64,000 nt of DNA from the NCBI RefSeq assembly GCF_008329535.1, contig NZ_NPKR01000019.1, positions 43,707 through 107,706 of the forward strand, written 5' to 3'. Position numbers and translations under genes: made by a program. Below are positions 1 through 8,044 of this stretch, piece by piece. How positions within the stretch are numbered: the first letter of the stretch is position 1; every line of letters begins with the position of its first letter. Source of the DNA: Mycolicibacterium sp. P1-18 (lineage in GTDB: Bacteria > Actinomycetota > Actinomycetes > Mycobacteriales > Mycobacteriaceae). Below the pieces are notes generated by a model, which did not search any database, was not told where the DNA came from, and saw nothing but the letters and a program-made list of their open reading frames with translations.

Positions 1-2
1 CG

Positions 3-212
3 CCGGATCCGCTGCCCATGCCGCTGCAGAACATCCTCGTCAGCGAGGCGCATCAGCGCATGAACGAGGCGACGGATCCGACGGCCGTCGCCATGCCCGT
101 CGGCCAGATCGTGGGACGGATGAACGAGATTCGGCCCGTCGCCGACATCATGAACGAGCTGGTGACCGGTTTCGAGGAGGCCAGCCGCCGCCTGGACGGC
201 ATTCGCGGCTGA
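3..212 (+). CDS. C-terminal part of an unidentified protein, cut by the window edge
   Basis: The reading frame is already open at the left edge and closes at a TGA. The first in-window ATG (position 18) has no ribosome binding site before it, so this is probably the tail of a longer gene and not a 64-residue protein. The visible residues are hydrophilic and probably helical, with repeated Met-Asn-Glu triplets, and end in ASRRLDGIRG. No signal peptide, membrane segment or catalytic motif is visible. It converges on the lipoprotein gene that follows, with 10 bases between the stops. I do not recognise the family. Confidence 0.5.
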   Translation, partial: PDPLPMPLQNILVSEAHQRMNEATDPTAVAMPVGQIVGRMNEIRPVADIMNELVTGFEEASRRLDGIRG

Positions 213-222
213 GCCGCCTCGA

Positions 223-918
223 TCAGCCGATGGTGGTGTCGCTGTCGATCTTCTCGGTTGCGGCGGACAGGACGTCGCCGGCCGCGTCGGGACCGTCGAC
301 GTTGAGCTGCAAGACGTACAGCCCGCCGTCGGTGGGGATCACGACGGTCTTCTGCGCGATGTATCGCGTGGCGCCGTCCCTGGTGTAGGTGCCGCCGAGG
401 ACATAGGCGGGGTAGTCGCCGAGGGTGCTGTTCTCACCCTCGTTGCCCGGCTTGTAGTCCGGCAGGTTGTTGAGCTCGCCGGGTGCCAGGTCGATGATCT
501 TCTGGGGGTCGACGTCGCCGCTCAGCTTGGACATCAGCGCGACGATGTTGGGCGGATCCGCCTTGAATTCCGGTCCGTTGAACACGATCGCGCCGTAGGC
601 GTACTCGGGCGCCTGCTCAGGCGGCAGGGGCTGCCAGCCGTCCGGCACGGGAAGGTTGACCACGGGCGCGTCGGGGTCGCCCATCTTGACCCCGGCCTCT
701 TGAATGCCGTTGTCCTTGATGTAGTCCGCAATCGTCGGAGCCGCCGCTTTCGCGGGGGTCTCGCCGGCCGCCGGCTTCTCGGAGGTGGTCGTGCTCGACG
801 ACGAGCCCGTCGAGGAACTGCTGGACGTGGCCGTCTTGCCATCCGAGCCGCAGCCGGACAGCACGACTGCGAGTGCGGCAACGGCAGCAGCCGCACCGGT
901 GAGCGCCGAAGATTTCAT
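223..918 (-). CDS. LpqN/LpqT-like exported lipoprotein
   Basis: Predicted 231-residue lipoprotein. The signal peptide begins MKSSALTG and ends in a lipobox LSGC, with the lipidated Cys at residue 23. A Ser/Thr-rich linker follows (about residues 24-50), then a globular domain. The domain resembles mycobacterial LpqN/LpqT-type proteins (PDGWQPLP and a C-terminal TDGGLYVLQLNV stretch). I chose the ATG at 918 over an in-frame start 30 bases upstream because GGAG lies about 8 bases before it and the signal peptide then starts cleanly. It lies downstream of fadD17 on the same strand, 134 bases away, so it may be read with the sterol genes or from its own promoter. Ligand and function are unknown. 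Confidence 0.7.
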   Translation of the reverse strand: MKSSALTGAAAAVAALAVVLSGCGSDGKTATSSSSSTGSSSSTTTSEKPAAGETPAKAAAPTIADYIKDNGIQEAGVKMGDPDAPVVNLPVPDGWQPLPPEQAPEYAYGAIVFNGPEFKADPPNIVALMSKLSGDVDPQKIIDLAPGELNNLPDYKPGNEGENSTLGDYPAYVLGGTYTRDGATRYIAQKTVVIPTDGGLYVLQLNVDGPDAAGDVLSAATEKIDSDTTIG

Positions 919-1052
919 TCGTTGACTCCTCGTATTCGGATACTTCACTGGTGGAGATTGCTGCCAAGCGACGAGCCTGTCCAGTCCGAGCCGAAGCGTA
1001 GCTCAAGACAGGTCCAGGGCAGGGTCGGTAGATCCACTCGATGCTCTGCCGG

Positions 1053-2597
1053 TCATGTGCTCGCGGCGGTCGATCTCGGCTCGGACCGAATGGCGTGCAC
1101 CGGGTCGGTGCAGTCGAGCGCTTCGGCTGACAGCACGCGCTTGACCACCTTGAACGTCTCGGTGCGCGGCAGGGTGGTGCCGATGCGGACGAAGGACGGC
1201 CACTGCTTGGGGCCCAGATCCGGTTGCTCGGCCAGGAAGGCCGTGAACTCCCGCGGATCGAACGTCGCGCCGTCGGTGAGCACCAGCGCGGCCATCACCC
1301 GATCGCCGACGGCTGGGTCGGGGATCGGGTACACGGCCGCCTCGAGAACGCCGTCGTGGCGCAACAGGATTCGCTCGATCGGCGCGGTGCCGAGATTCTC
1401 GCCGTCGACCCGCATCCAGTCTCCGAGGCGGCCCGCGAAGTAGACGTAGCCGGCGTCGTCTCGGTAGGCGAGGTCACCGCTGTGATAGACCCCGCCGCGC
1501 ATGCGTTCGGCTTCGGCGGACTCGTCGCCGTAGTACCCGCGGAACCAACCCGGCCCCTTGGGGTTGACAAGTTCGCCGACCTTGCCGGGCGGGCACGGTT
1601 CACCGGTCTCGACGTCGACGACGGCAACCTCGTCGGTCAGCGGTCCCAGCGAACCGTCGGGCGTGTCGGGAGTGCGGGCGACGGCGATGCCGCCTTCGGT
1701 GGAGCCAAAGCCGTCGACGACGTAGGTGCCGAACCGAGCCGCGAACCGGGGGAGATCGCGCGGGGCGCCCTCGTTGCCGTACATGAACCGCAGCGGGTTG
1801 TCCGCGTCGTCGTCGCGGGGCGGGGTGGCCAGGACGTAGGACAGCGGCTTGCCGACGTAGTTGGCGTAGGTGGCGCCGTAGCGGCGGACGTCGGGAATGA
1901 AGTGGGAGGCGGAGAACTTGCGCCGCAACGCGATCGAGCCGCCGGCGGCGACCGCGACCGCCCACCCCGCCATGATGGCGTTGGAGTGGAACAGTGGCAT
2001 CGCGAGGTAGAACGTGTCGTCGGGGCCGAGTCCGAAGCGTTGCGCCAGCATGGTGCCCGGAAACGCCACCTTGTCGTGGGTGACGCGGACCGCCTTCGGC
2101 TCACCGCTGGTTCCCGAGGTGAAGATCAGCATGTAGAGGTCGTCGGGCCGGGTGGCGGCGAAGGTGACCGGTGCGTCGCGGTGCACCGCCAACTCGGTTG
2201 CCCAGGAATCGGAATCGACGTCGACGACGGGTACGCCGTCGGGGATCGCCTCACCGAGGGCGGTCGGGTCGTCGGTCAGCACCAGCTGGCAGTCGGCGCG
2301 GGCGACGTCGCGGGCGAAGGCCGCACCCCGCCGGGTCGGGTTGAGGCCCACCGTGACCAGCCCGGACAATCCCGCCGCCACGAGGACCGACGAGAAGAAC
2401 GTGGTGTTGCCCAGCATCACCCCGACGTGCATGGGCCGCGCCGGATCCATGCGTGCGGTCAGGGCCGCGGCGACCCGGGCCCCGGCCACGAGGTGGTCAC
2501 GCCAGCTGACGAACCGATCACCCTCGTGGACACCGCGATCGGTGACGCCGGCGAGTGGTTCGAGCAGCTCGGTGACGGTCGGTCGGTGGTCGGACAC
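1053..2597 (-). CDS. fadD17: Acyl-CoA synthetase FadD17 (steroid side-chain activation)
   Basis: ATP-dependent acyl-CoA ligase of 514 residues; M. tuberculosis FadD17 (Rv3506) is about 500. The AMP-binding P-loop IFTSGTSGEPK lies near residues 158-168. An ANL core motif YHSGDLAYRDDAGY and the hinge region GRLGDWMRVDGENL follow, and the C-terminal lysine motif PRTETFKVVKR is present, so the enzyme looks complete. FadD17 homologues add CoA to steroid side-chain carboxylates during cholesterol breakdown. It starts at GTG three bases after the fadE27 stop, so it is translationally linked as the last gene of fadE26-fadE27-fadD17. Name and role follow from family and gene order; substrate chain length cannot be read from the sequence. 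Confidence 0.9.
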   Translation of the reverse strand: MSDHRPTVTELLEPLAGVTDRGVHEGDRFVSWRDHLVAGARVAAALTARMDPARPMHVGVMLGNTTFFSSVLVAAGLSGLVTVGLNPTRRGAAFARDVARADCQLVLTDDPTALGEAIPDGVPVVDVDSDSWATELAVHRDAPVTFAATRPDDLYMLIFTSGTSGEPKAVRVTHDKVAFPGTMLAQRFGLGPDDTFYLAMPLFHSNAIMAGWAVAVAAGGSIALRRKFSASHFIPDVRRYGATYANYVGKPLSYVLATPPRDDDADNPLRFMYGNEGAPRDLPRFAARFGTYVVDGFGSTEGGIAVARTPDTPDGSLGPLTDEVAVVDVETGEPCPPGKVGELVNPKGPGWFRGYYGDESAEAERMRGGVYHSGDLAYRDDAGYVYFAGRLGDWMRVDGENLGTAPIERILLRHDGVLEAAVYPIPDPAVGDRVMAALVLTDGATFDPREFTAFLAEQPDLGPKQWPSFVRIGTTLPRTETFKVVKRVLSAEALDCTDPVHAIRSEPRSTAAST

Positions 2598-2600
2598 CTG

Positions 2601-3698
2601 TCAGGCGGGCGTCTCGGCCAGCTCGCGGCCGATGCGCAGGAGTTGCCCGGTAGCCCCGCCCACGGCGAACTCGGCCTGCTTGGCGGCGAGGAAGTACCGG
2701 TGCACGGGGTGGTCGACGTCGATGCCCACGCCGCCGTGCACGTGCACCGCGGTGTGCGCGACCCGATGGCCGGCCTCCGCCGCCCAGAACGCGGCCGTGC
2801 CCACCTCCAGGTCGGCCGGCAAGTCCTCCGACAGCCGCCACGCCGCCTGGGTGACCGTCAGCCGCAGCCCCTTGATGTCGATGTAGCCGTCCGCCAGCCT
2901 CTGGCCGACGGCCTGGAAGCTGCCGATGGGCCGGTCGAATTGCTCGCGTTCGCGGGCGTACTGCGCCGTCAGTTCCAAGGCGCGTTCGAGAACGCCGAGC
3001 TGGAAGGCACTGCGGGCCAGGGTTGCCCGGGTCAGCAGCCAGGCCGCCACGTCGCCGCCGCCGACGACGCGGCTGCCGTCGAGTTCGGCGGCTTGCAGGT
3101 CGAGGTGGCCGACGCTGCCGTGGCCGGTGGTGTCGAGCGACGTCGTCGACACCCCGTCGTCGGTCGCCGAGACGAGGAAGACGACGGTGCCGGAGTCCGT
3201 CTCGGCGGGCACCAGGAACGCGTCGGCGACGGGTCCGTAGCCCACCAGCGCCCGGGAGCCGGTGAGGCGATAGCCGGAGCCGACCGATTGAGCCTGGACC
3301 GGTCCCTCGCCCATGTCGCCGTCGAGGGCGACGGTCAGGATCTTCTCGCCCGTGACCGCGGGAATTGCCCATTCCCGCTGCAGCGGCTCCGAGCCGAACT
3401 TGGCCAGGGCGCCCGCGGCGAGCACGATCGACTCCAGGTAGGGCACGGCCGCGAGCTGACGACCGAGGGCGACCAGCACCGCGGTCTCCTCGAGAACGCC
3501 GAAACCGCCACCGCCCAAGGACTCCGGCGCCGTGGTCGACAGGATGTCGGCGTCGACCAGCTTCGACCACAGCTCGCGGTCGAAGCGCTCGTCCTGCTTG
3601 TCCAGTTCACGCTGGCGGTCGGGTGTGCACACCGCATCGACGATCGAACGGGCCAGGCCGCCGAGATCGGTCGCGGCCTCAGTTGTCGAGAAGTCCAT
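2601..3698 (-). CDS. fadE27: Acyl-CoA dehydrogenase subunit FadE27 (ChsE5 type)
   Basis: Acyl-CoA dehydrogenase family protein of 365 residues. The start is MDFSTTEAATDL; the upstream AAGGGAG ribosome binding site decides against a much longer open frame. The dehydrogenase C-terminal region contains the FDRPIGSFQAVGQRLAD and HVHGGVGIDVDHPVHRY motifs. Family knowledge: in sterol-degrading actinobacteria the FadE26 and FadE27 products form an alpha2beta2 enzyme (ChsE4-ChsE5). It desaturates the 3-oxocholest-4-en-26-oyl-CoA side chain, and each heterodimer shares one FAD site. The gene follows fadE26 by 17 bases, which fits co-expression of the two subunits. Confidence 0.9.
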   Translation of the reverse strand: MDFSTTEAATDLGGLARSIVDAVCTPDRQRELDKQDERFDRELWSKLVDADILSTTAPESLGGGGFGVLEETAVLVALGRQLAAVPYLESIVLAAGALAKFGSEPLQREWAIPAVTGEKILTVALDGDMGEGPVQAQSVGSGYRLTGSRALVGYGPVADAFLVPAETDSGTVVFLVSATDDGVSTTSLDTTGHGSVGHLDLQAAELDGSRVVGGGDVAAWLLTRATLARSAFQLGVLERALELTAQYAREREQFDRPIGSFQAVGQRLADGYIDIKGLRLTVTQAAWRLSEDLPADLEVGTAAFWAAEAGHRVAHTAVHVHGGVGIDVDHPVHRYFLAAKQAEFAVGGATGQLLRIGRELAETPA

Positions 3699-3715
3699 GT
3701 GAGTTCTTCGCTCCC

Positions 3716-4900
3716 TTAACGATTCACTCGGGGCAGGCCGAGGGCGACCATGCCGATGATGTCGCGCTGAATCTCGTTGGTGCCGCCGCCGAAGGTCAGG
3801 ATGAGGCACGACCGGTGCATCCGCTCGATGCGGCCGCGCAGCTGCGCGCCCGGTGAATCGGTGCGCAACGTCGCGGCCGTCCCCAGCACCTCCATGAGCA
3901 GGCGATAGGCCTCGGTCGCCATCTCCGTGCCGTAGACCTTGGCCGCCGACGCGTCGGCGGGAGACGGGGCCTCGTCGGTCGCCGAGGCCAGTTCCCAGTT
4001 GATCAGCTTGAGCACCTCGCCCTTGGCGTGCACCCGGGCGAGGTTGAGCTGCACCCACTCCGAGTCGATCAGCCGGTTGCCCCGGGCGTCCTTGGTGTTC
4101 TGCGCCCACTCGCGAACGGCGCCGAGCGCGGCGAAGATCGGCTGAGCCGAGACCAGCGCGACGCGCTCGTGGTTGAGCTGGTTGGTGACCAGCTTCCAGC
4201 CGGCGTTCTCCTCACCGACCAGGTTGGTCGCCGGGATGCGGACGTCCTGGTAGTAGGTGGCGCTGGTGTCGACGCCGGACATGGTGTGCACCGGCGTCCA
4301 CGAGAAGCCCTCGGCCGTGGTCGGCATGATCAGCATCGAGATGCCACGGTGCTTCTTGGCTTCGGGGTTCGTACGCACCGCCAGCCACACGTAATCGGCG
4401 TAGGCAATCAGGCTGGTCCACATCTTCTGGCCGTTGACCACGTAGTCGTCGCCGTCGCGCACCGCGGTCGTGCGCAGGGCGGCAAGGTCGGTTCCCGCAC
4501 CGGGTTCGGAGTAGCCGATGGAGAAGTGCAATTCGCCGGCGGCGATCTTGGGCAGGAAGAACTTCTTCTGCTCGTCGCTGCCGAAGTGCATGATCGTCGG
4601 CGCGACGCTGTTGATCGTCAGAAAGGGCACCGGGACGTTGGCGATGGATGCCTCGTCGTTGAAGATGAGCCCCTCCATCGGGGAGCGCTCCTGGCCGCCG
4701 AACTCCTTGGGCCAACTGAGGGTCAGCCACCCGTCCGTGCCCATTTGCTTGACGGTGTCGCGGTAGACGCTTCCGCGTCCCATCTCGCCGCCGTCGCCCG
4801 CGCTGAGCGCCTCGGCGCGCTCGGGGGTCATCAACTTGGTGAAGTACGAGCGCAACTCGCGACGCAAGTCCTCTTGCTCGGGGCTGTAGCCGATCCGCAT
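3716..4900 (-). CDS. fadE26: Acyl-CoA dehydrogenase subunit FadE26 (ChsE4 type)
   Basis: Acyl-CoA dehydrogenase of 394 residues with the N-terminal helical domain (MRIGYSPEQEDLRRELRSYF), the FAD/substrate region IGYSEPGAGTDLAALRTTA and QKMWTSL, and a C-terminal region ending FGGGTNEIQRDIIGMVALGL. Partner of FadE27 in the first beta-oxidation step on the C26-oyl-CoA sterol side chain. I chose the ATG at 4900 over a GTG 15 bases upstream because GAGGA sits 8 bases before it. It is the first gene of the leftward operon, and a KstR-type operator lies in the divergent gap with the ferredoxin gene. Complete, with no frame disruption. Confidence 0.92.
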   Translation of the reverse strand: MRIGYSPEQEDLRRELRSYFTKLMTPERAEALSAGDGGEMGRGSVYRDTVKQMGTDGWLTLSWPKEFGGQERSPMEGLIFNDEASIANVPVPFLTINSVAPTIMHFGSDEQKKFFLPKIAAGELHFSIGYSEPGAGTDLAALRTTAVRDGDDYVVNGQKMWTSLIAYADYVWLAVRTNPEAKKHRGISMLIMPTTAEGFSWTPVHTMSGVDTSATYYQDVRIPATNLVGEENAGWKLVTNQLNHERVALVSAQPIFAALGAVREWAQNTKDARGNRLIDSEWVQLNLARVHAKGEVLKLINWELASATDEAPSPADASAAKVYGTEMATEAYRLLMEVLGTAATLRTDSPGAQLRGRIERMHRSCLILTFGGGTNEIQRDIIGMVALGLPRVNR

Positions 4901-4956
4901 CGCTGCCGTCCTCACTGTTTCCGCACGTGTCCGGGGGACCCATGGTCCTCCCCGGT

Positions 4957-4970
4957 TGTAACACGTTCTA
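4957..4970. promoter_or_regulatory. KstR-type operator between fadE26 and the ferredoxin gene
   Basis: TGTAACACGTTCTA fits the KstR repressor consensus TNNAACNNGTTNNA. It lies in the 144-base gap between two divergent operons, so one site could repress both fadE26-fadE27-fadD17 and the ferredoxin-hsd4A pair. KstR is the TetR-family repressor of cholesterol catabolism in mycobacteria and is relieved by 3-oxo-cholestenoyl-CoA thioesters. Binding here is inferred from the motif. Confidence 0.85.
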
Positions 4971-5044
4971 GTCTTGGAATCCAGGCACCGTTATTCTGAT
5001 CCGACGCCGGGCGGAGGTGCGCATCGGGTTTCGAGGAGGTTGTC

Positions 5045-5236
5045 ATGCGGGTCGAAGTGGATCGTGATCGCTGTGAGGGCAACGCAGTGTGCCTGGGTAT
5101 CGCCCCGGACCTGTTCGATTTGGACGACGAGGACTATGCGGTGGTGAAGGCCGACCCCGTCCCGCCGGGCCAGGAGGACGTGGCCGAGCAGTCGGTCGCC
5201 GAATGTCCGCGGGCAGCCATCATTCGCAAGGACTAG
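5045..5236 (+). CDS. fdxD: Small ferredoxin, FdxD-like
   Basis: Ferredoxin of 63 residues. The cluster-binding pattern starts with CEGNAVC near residues 10-16 and closes with ECPRAAI near residue 55. Three cysteines with Asn in the usual second-Cys position indicate a 3Fe-4S cluster. It corresponds in place to Rv3503c. Such ferredoxins commonly pass electrons to P450s; which P450 it serves is not shown here, although sterol 26-hydroxylases are plausible. GAGGAGG precedes the ATG at good spacing. The hsd4A-type gene starts 12 bases after its stop, so the two form an operon behind the KstR-type operator. Confidence 0.88.
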   Translation: MRVEVDRDRCEGNAVCLGIAPDLFDLDDEDYAVVKADPVPPGQEDVAEQSVAECPRAAIIRKD

Positions 5237-5248
5237 AGGTATTCATAA

Positions 5249-6169
5249 ATGAGCACGCAGACTGACTCGACGGATCTGTCCGGACTGGTCGCGGTGGTGA
5301 CCGGTGCGGCCGCGGGACTGGGCCGGGCCGAGGCGATCGGCTTGGCCCGGGCCGGAGCCACGGTGGTCGTCAACGACATCGCCGGCGCGCTCGACCAATC
5401 CGACGTGCTCGACGAGATCGCCGCCGCCGGCTCGAAGGGCGTGGCGGTCGCGGGCGACATCGGCGCCCGCAGCACGGCCGACGAACTGGTCGCGACGGCC
5501 GACGGACTCGGCGGCCTGTCGATCGTCGTGAACAACGCGGGGATCACGCGCGACCGGATGCTGTTCAACATGACCGACGAGGACTGGGACGCCGTCATCG
5601 CGGTGCACCTGCGCGGGCACTTCCTGCTGACCCGCAACGCGGCGACCTATTGGCGCTCGAAGGCCAAGGAGAACGGCGGAACGGTCTACGGCCGCATCGT
5701 CAACACCTCGTCGGAGGCGGGCCTGGCGGGCCCGGTCGGCCAGGCCAACTACGGCGCGGCGAAGGCGGGCATCACGTCACTGACGTTGACCGCCGCGCGA
5801 GCCCTCGGACGCTACGGCGTCCGGGCCAACGCGATCGCGCCGCGCGCCAGGACGGCCATGACGGCCGACGTCTTCGGGGACGCCCCACCCCTGGAGGACG
5901 GGCGGATCGACGGGCTGTCACCGGAGCACGTGGTGACCCTGGTGCAGTATCTGTCCTCGCCGGCGGCCGAAGGGGTCAACGGACAGCTCTTCATCGTCTA
6001 TGGTCCAACCGTGACGCTGGTGGCGGCGCCGACGGCCGAGAAGCACTTCACCGCGGGGTCGGATGCCTGGGCCGTCGACGACCTCGGATCGACGATGAAC
6101 GAGTACTTTGCTGATCGCGATCCCGAACTGGGATTCTCGGCCAACGGGCTGATGTCTTCGCGAGACTGA
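5249..6169 (+). CDS. hsd4A: Short-chain dehydrogenase, Hsd4A-like (sterol side-chain beta-oxidation)
   Basis: SDR of 306 residues. The NAD-binding GxxxGxG is TGAAAGLGRA near residues 18-27, NNAG is near residues 93-96, a Ser in NTSSEAG is followed by the catalytic YGAAK, and a C-terminal extension lies beyond the usual SDR core. It matches in position the M. tuberculosis gene Rv3502c. Family knowledge: Hsd4A-type enzymes act as (3R)-hydroxyacyl-CoA dehydrogenases in sterol side-chain degradation and can also oxidise 17-beta-hydroxysteroids. It shares an operon with the ferredoxin gene. The 259-base gap that follows holds the mce4 promoter region. Confidence 0.85.
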   Translation: MSTQTDSTDLSGLVAVVTGAAAGLGRAEAIGLARAGATVVVNDIAGALDQSDVLDEIAAAGSKGVAVAGDIGARSTADELVATADGLGGLSIVVNNAGITRDRMLFNMTDEDWDAVIAVHLRGHFLLTRNAATYWRSKAKENGGTVYGRIVNTSSEAGLAGPVGQANYGAAKAGITSLTLTAARALGRYGVRANAIAPRARTAMTADVFGDAPPLEDGRIDGLSPEHVVTLVQYLSSPAAEGVNGQLFIVYGPTVTLVAAPTAEKHFTAGSDAWAVDDLGSTMNEYFADRDPELGFSANGLMSSRD

Positions 6170-6199
6170 CAGTCTCGGTTGTCAGCTCGTCGGGGCGAC

Positions 6200-6213
6200 T
6201 AGAACACGTTATA
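6200..6213. promoter_or_regulatory. KstR-type operator 1 of the mce4 promoter region
   Basis: TAGAACACGTTATA is a full match to TNNAACNNGTTNNA. It lies 31 bases after the hsd4A stop and 216 bases before the yrbE4A start. It may be the distal of two sites controlling mce4. KstR control of mce4 is established in mycobacteria; binding at this copy is inferred. Confidence 0.85.
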
Positions 6214-6288
6214 GAATGACCTACGTCACAGTGGCTTTGACCTGCAGAGATACCCCAATATCGACGGATATCACCGTTCTTTGACACT

Positions 6289-6302
6289 GCGAACGTGTTC
6301 TA
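6289..6302. promoter_or_regulatory. KstR-type operator 2 of the mce4 promoter region
   Basis: GCGAACGTGTTCTA matches the KstR consensus except for the first base (G for T). It is centred 82 bases downstream of the other box and 127 bases before the yrbE4A start. TAATAT just downstream (6305-6310) could be a -10 element, which would place the box over the core promoter. Confidence 0.82.
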
Positions 6303-6428
6303 GTTAATATGAGCCGGCTCACTAAGAGCGGCGCAAAACCGAGCGGTTGAAGGGTTGTCGCGGCTCATAGTCTCCGACTATTCGCCGTCACCGATTTTCG
6401 ACCCCCCGACCCGAGAACGGAGTCCAGG

Positions 6429-7193
6429 TTGAAGGAACAGCTGACGGCTCCGGCGCGGGCCGTCGGCGGCTTCTTCGAGATGTCCCTGGACACCTTCGTC
6501 AAGATCTTCCGCAGACCGTTCCAGTTCCGCGAGTTCCTCGATCAGACGTGGATGATCGCGCGCGTCTCGTTGGTCCCGACGCTGCTGGTCGCCATCCCGT
6601 TCACCGTCCTGGTGGCGTTCACGCTCAACATCCTCCTTCGGGAGCTCGGCGCCGCCGACCTCTCCGGGGCGGGGACCGCGTTCGGCACCATCACCCAGCT
6701 GGGTCCAGTCGTCACGGTGCTCGTCGTCGCCGGCGCCGGCGCCACCGCGATCTGCGCGGACCTCGGCGCCCGCACCATCCGCGAAGAGATCGACGCGATG
6801 CGGGTGCTCGGCATCGACCCGATCCAACGCCTCGTCGTCCCGCGCGTGCTGGCGTCGACCCTGGTGGCCCTGCTGCTCAACGGTCTGGTCTGCGCCATCG
6901 GCATCGCCGGCGGCTACGTGTTCTCGGTCTTCCTCCAGGGCGTCAACCCCGGCGCCTTCATCAACGGACTCACCATTCTGACCGGGCTCGGCGAGTTGGT
7001 ACTCGCCATGTTCAAGGCCCTGCTGTTCGGTCTGATGGCCGGGCTGGTCGGCTGCTATCGCGGACTGACGGTCAAGGGCGGCCCCAAGGGCGTTGGCGTC
7101 GCGGTCAACGAGACGGTGGTCTACGCCTTCATCTGTTTGTTCGTGATCAACGTGATCCTGACGGCGGTCGGTGTCCGGGTGTTGGCACGATGA
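6429..7193 (+). CDS. yrbE4A: Mce4 permease subunit YrbE4A
   Basis: Integral membrane permease of 254 residues, the same length as the M. tuberculosis protein. About five hydrophobic segments are visible (for example LLVAIPFTVLVAFTLNILL and FICLFVINVILTAVGV). The MlaE/YrbE signature region contains DLGARTIREEIDAMRVLGID, the presumed coupling loop for the MceG ATPase, which is not encoded here. The start is TTG; GGAG lies upstream and the protein aligns with known YrbE4A from KEQL onwards. It pairs with YrbE4B in the inner-membrane channel of the sterol importer. Its stop overlaps the yrbE4B start as ATGA. Confidence 0.95.
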   Translation: MKEQLTAPARAVGGFFEMSLDTFVKIFRRPFQFREFLDQTWMIARVSLVPTLLVAIPFTVLVAFTLNILLRELGAADLSGAGTAFGTITQLGPVVTVLVVAGAGATAICADLGARTIREEIDAMRVLGIDPIQRLVVPRVLASTLVALLLNGLVCAIGIAGGYVFSVFLQGVNPGAFINGLTILTGLGELVLAMFKALLFGLMAGLVGCYRGLTVKGGPKGVGVAVNETVVYAFICLFVINVILTAVGVRVLAR

Positions 7194-8032
7194 GCTACGA
7201 CGCGACACTGCGCATCCGCAGATTCTTCAGGGGCGTCCCCAAGGCGATCGACACGATGGGGGAGCAGGCCCTCTTCTACGGCGAGTCGGTGCGCTACATC
7301 CCCAACGCGCTGACCCGGTACCGCAAGGAGACCATCCGCCTCATCGCCGAGATGACCATGGGCGCCGGCGCCCTGGTGATGATCGGCGGCACCGTCGGCG
7401 TGGCTGCGTTCCTGACGCTAGCCTCCGGCGGTGTCATTGCCGTCCAAGGCTATTCGTCCCTGGGCAACATCGGCATCGAAGCGCTCACCGGCTTCCTGTC
7501 GGCCTTCCTCAACGTCCGCATCGTGGCGCCGGTGATCGCAGGCATCGCGCTGGCCGCGACGATCGGCGCCGGCACCACCGCCCAACTGGGCGCCATGCGC
7601 GTCGCCGAGGAGATCGACGCCGTCGAGGCCATGGCGGTGCACTCGGTGTCCTACCTGGTGTCGACGCGGATCATCGCGGGACTGATTGCGATCGTCCCGC
7701 TGTACTCACTGTCGGTGCTGGCGGCGTTCTTCGCCGCCCGGTTCACCACGGTCTTCATCAACGGACAGTCCGCGGGTCTCTACGACCACTACTTCAACAC
7801 GTTCCTGGTACCGACGGACCTGCTGTGGTCCTTCCTCCAAGCCATCGTGATGTCGATAGCGGTGATGCTGGTCCATACCTACTACGGCTACAACGCATCC
7901 GGTGGCCCGGTCGGCGTGGGGATCGCCGTCGGTCAAGCAGTCCGGACGTCGCTCATCGTCGTGGTGACGATTACCCTGCTCATCTCCCTGGCCGCCTACG
8001 GCGCGTCGGGCAACTTCAACTTGTCCGGATAG
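7190..8032 (+). CDS. yrbE4B: Mce4 permease subunit YrbE4B
   Basis: Second YrbE/MlaE-type permease, 280 residues. An N-terminal amphipathic segment (RRFFRGVPKAIDTMGEQALF) precedes several transmembrane segments, and the coupling loop AQLGAMRVAEEIDAVEAMAV is present. It is expected to form a heterodimer with YrbE4A as the transmembrane part of the ABC-type Mce4 transporter. Translation is coupled to yrbE4A through the ATGA overlap. Mce4A starts 12 bases after its stop. Confidence 0.95.
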   Translation: MSYDATLRIRRFFRGVPKAIDTMGEQALFYGESVRYIPNALTRYRKETIRLIAEMTMGAGALVMIGGTVGVAAFLTLASGGVIAVQGYSSLGNIGIEALTGFLSAFLNVRIVAPVIAGIALAATIGAGTTAQLGAMRVAEEIDAVEAMAVHSVSYLVSTRIIAGLIAIVPLYSLSVLAAFFAARFTTVFINGQSAGLYDHYFNTFLVPTDLLWSFLQAIVMSIAVMLVHTYYGYNASGGPVGVGIAVGQAVRTSLIVVVTITLLISLAAYGASGNFNLSG

Positions 8033-8044
8033 GCGGGTCGAGTC

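Noticed and set aside
1224..3719. An 831-codon plus-strand open frame opposite fadD17 and fadE27
   Set aside because: Antisense shadow; the minus strand carries intact catalytic motifs in both genes.
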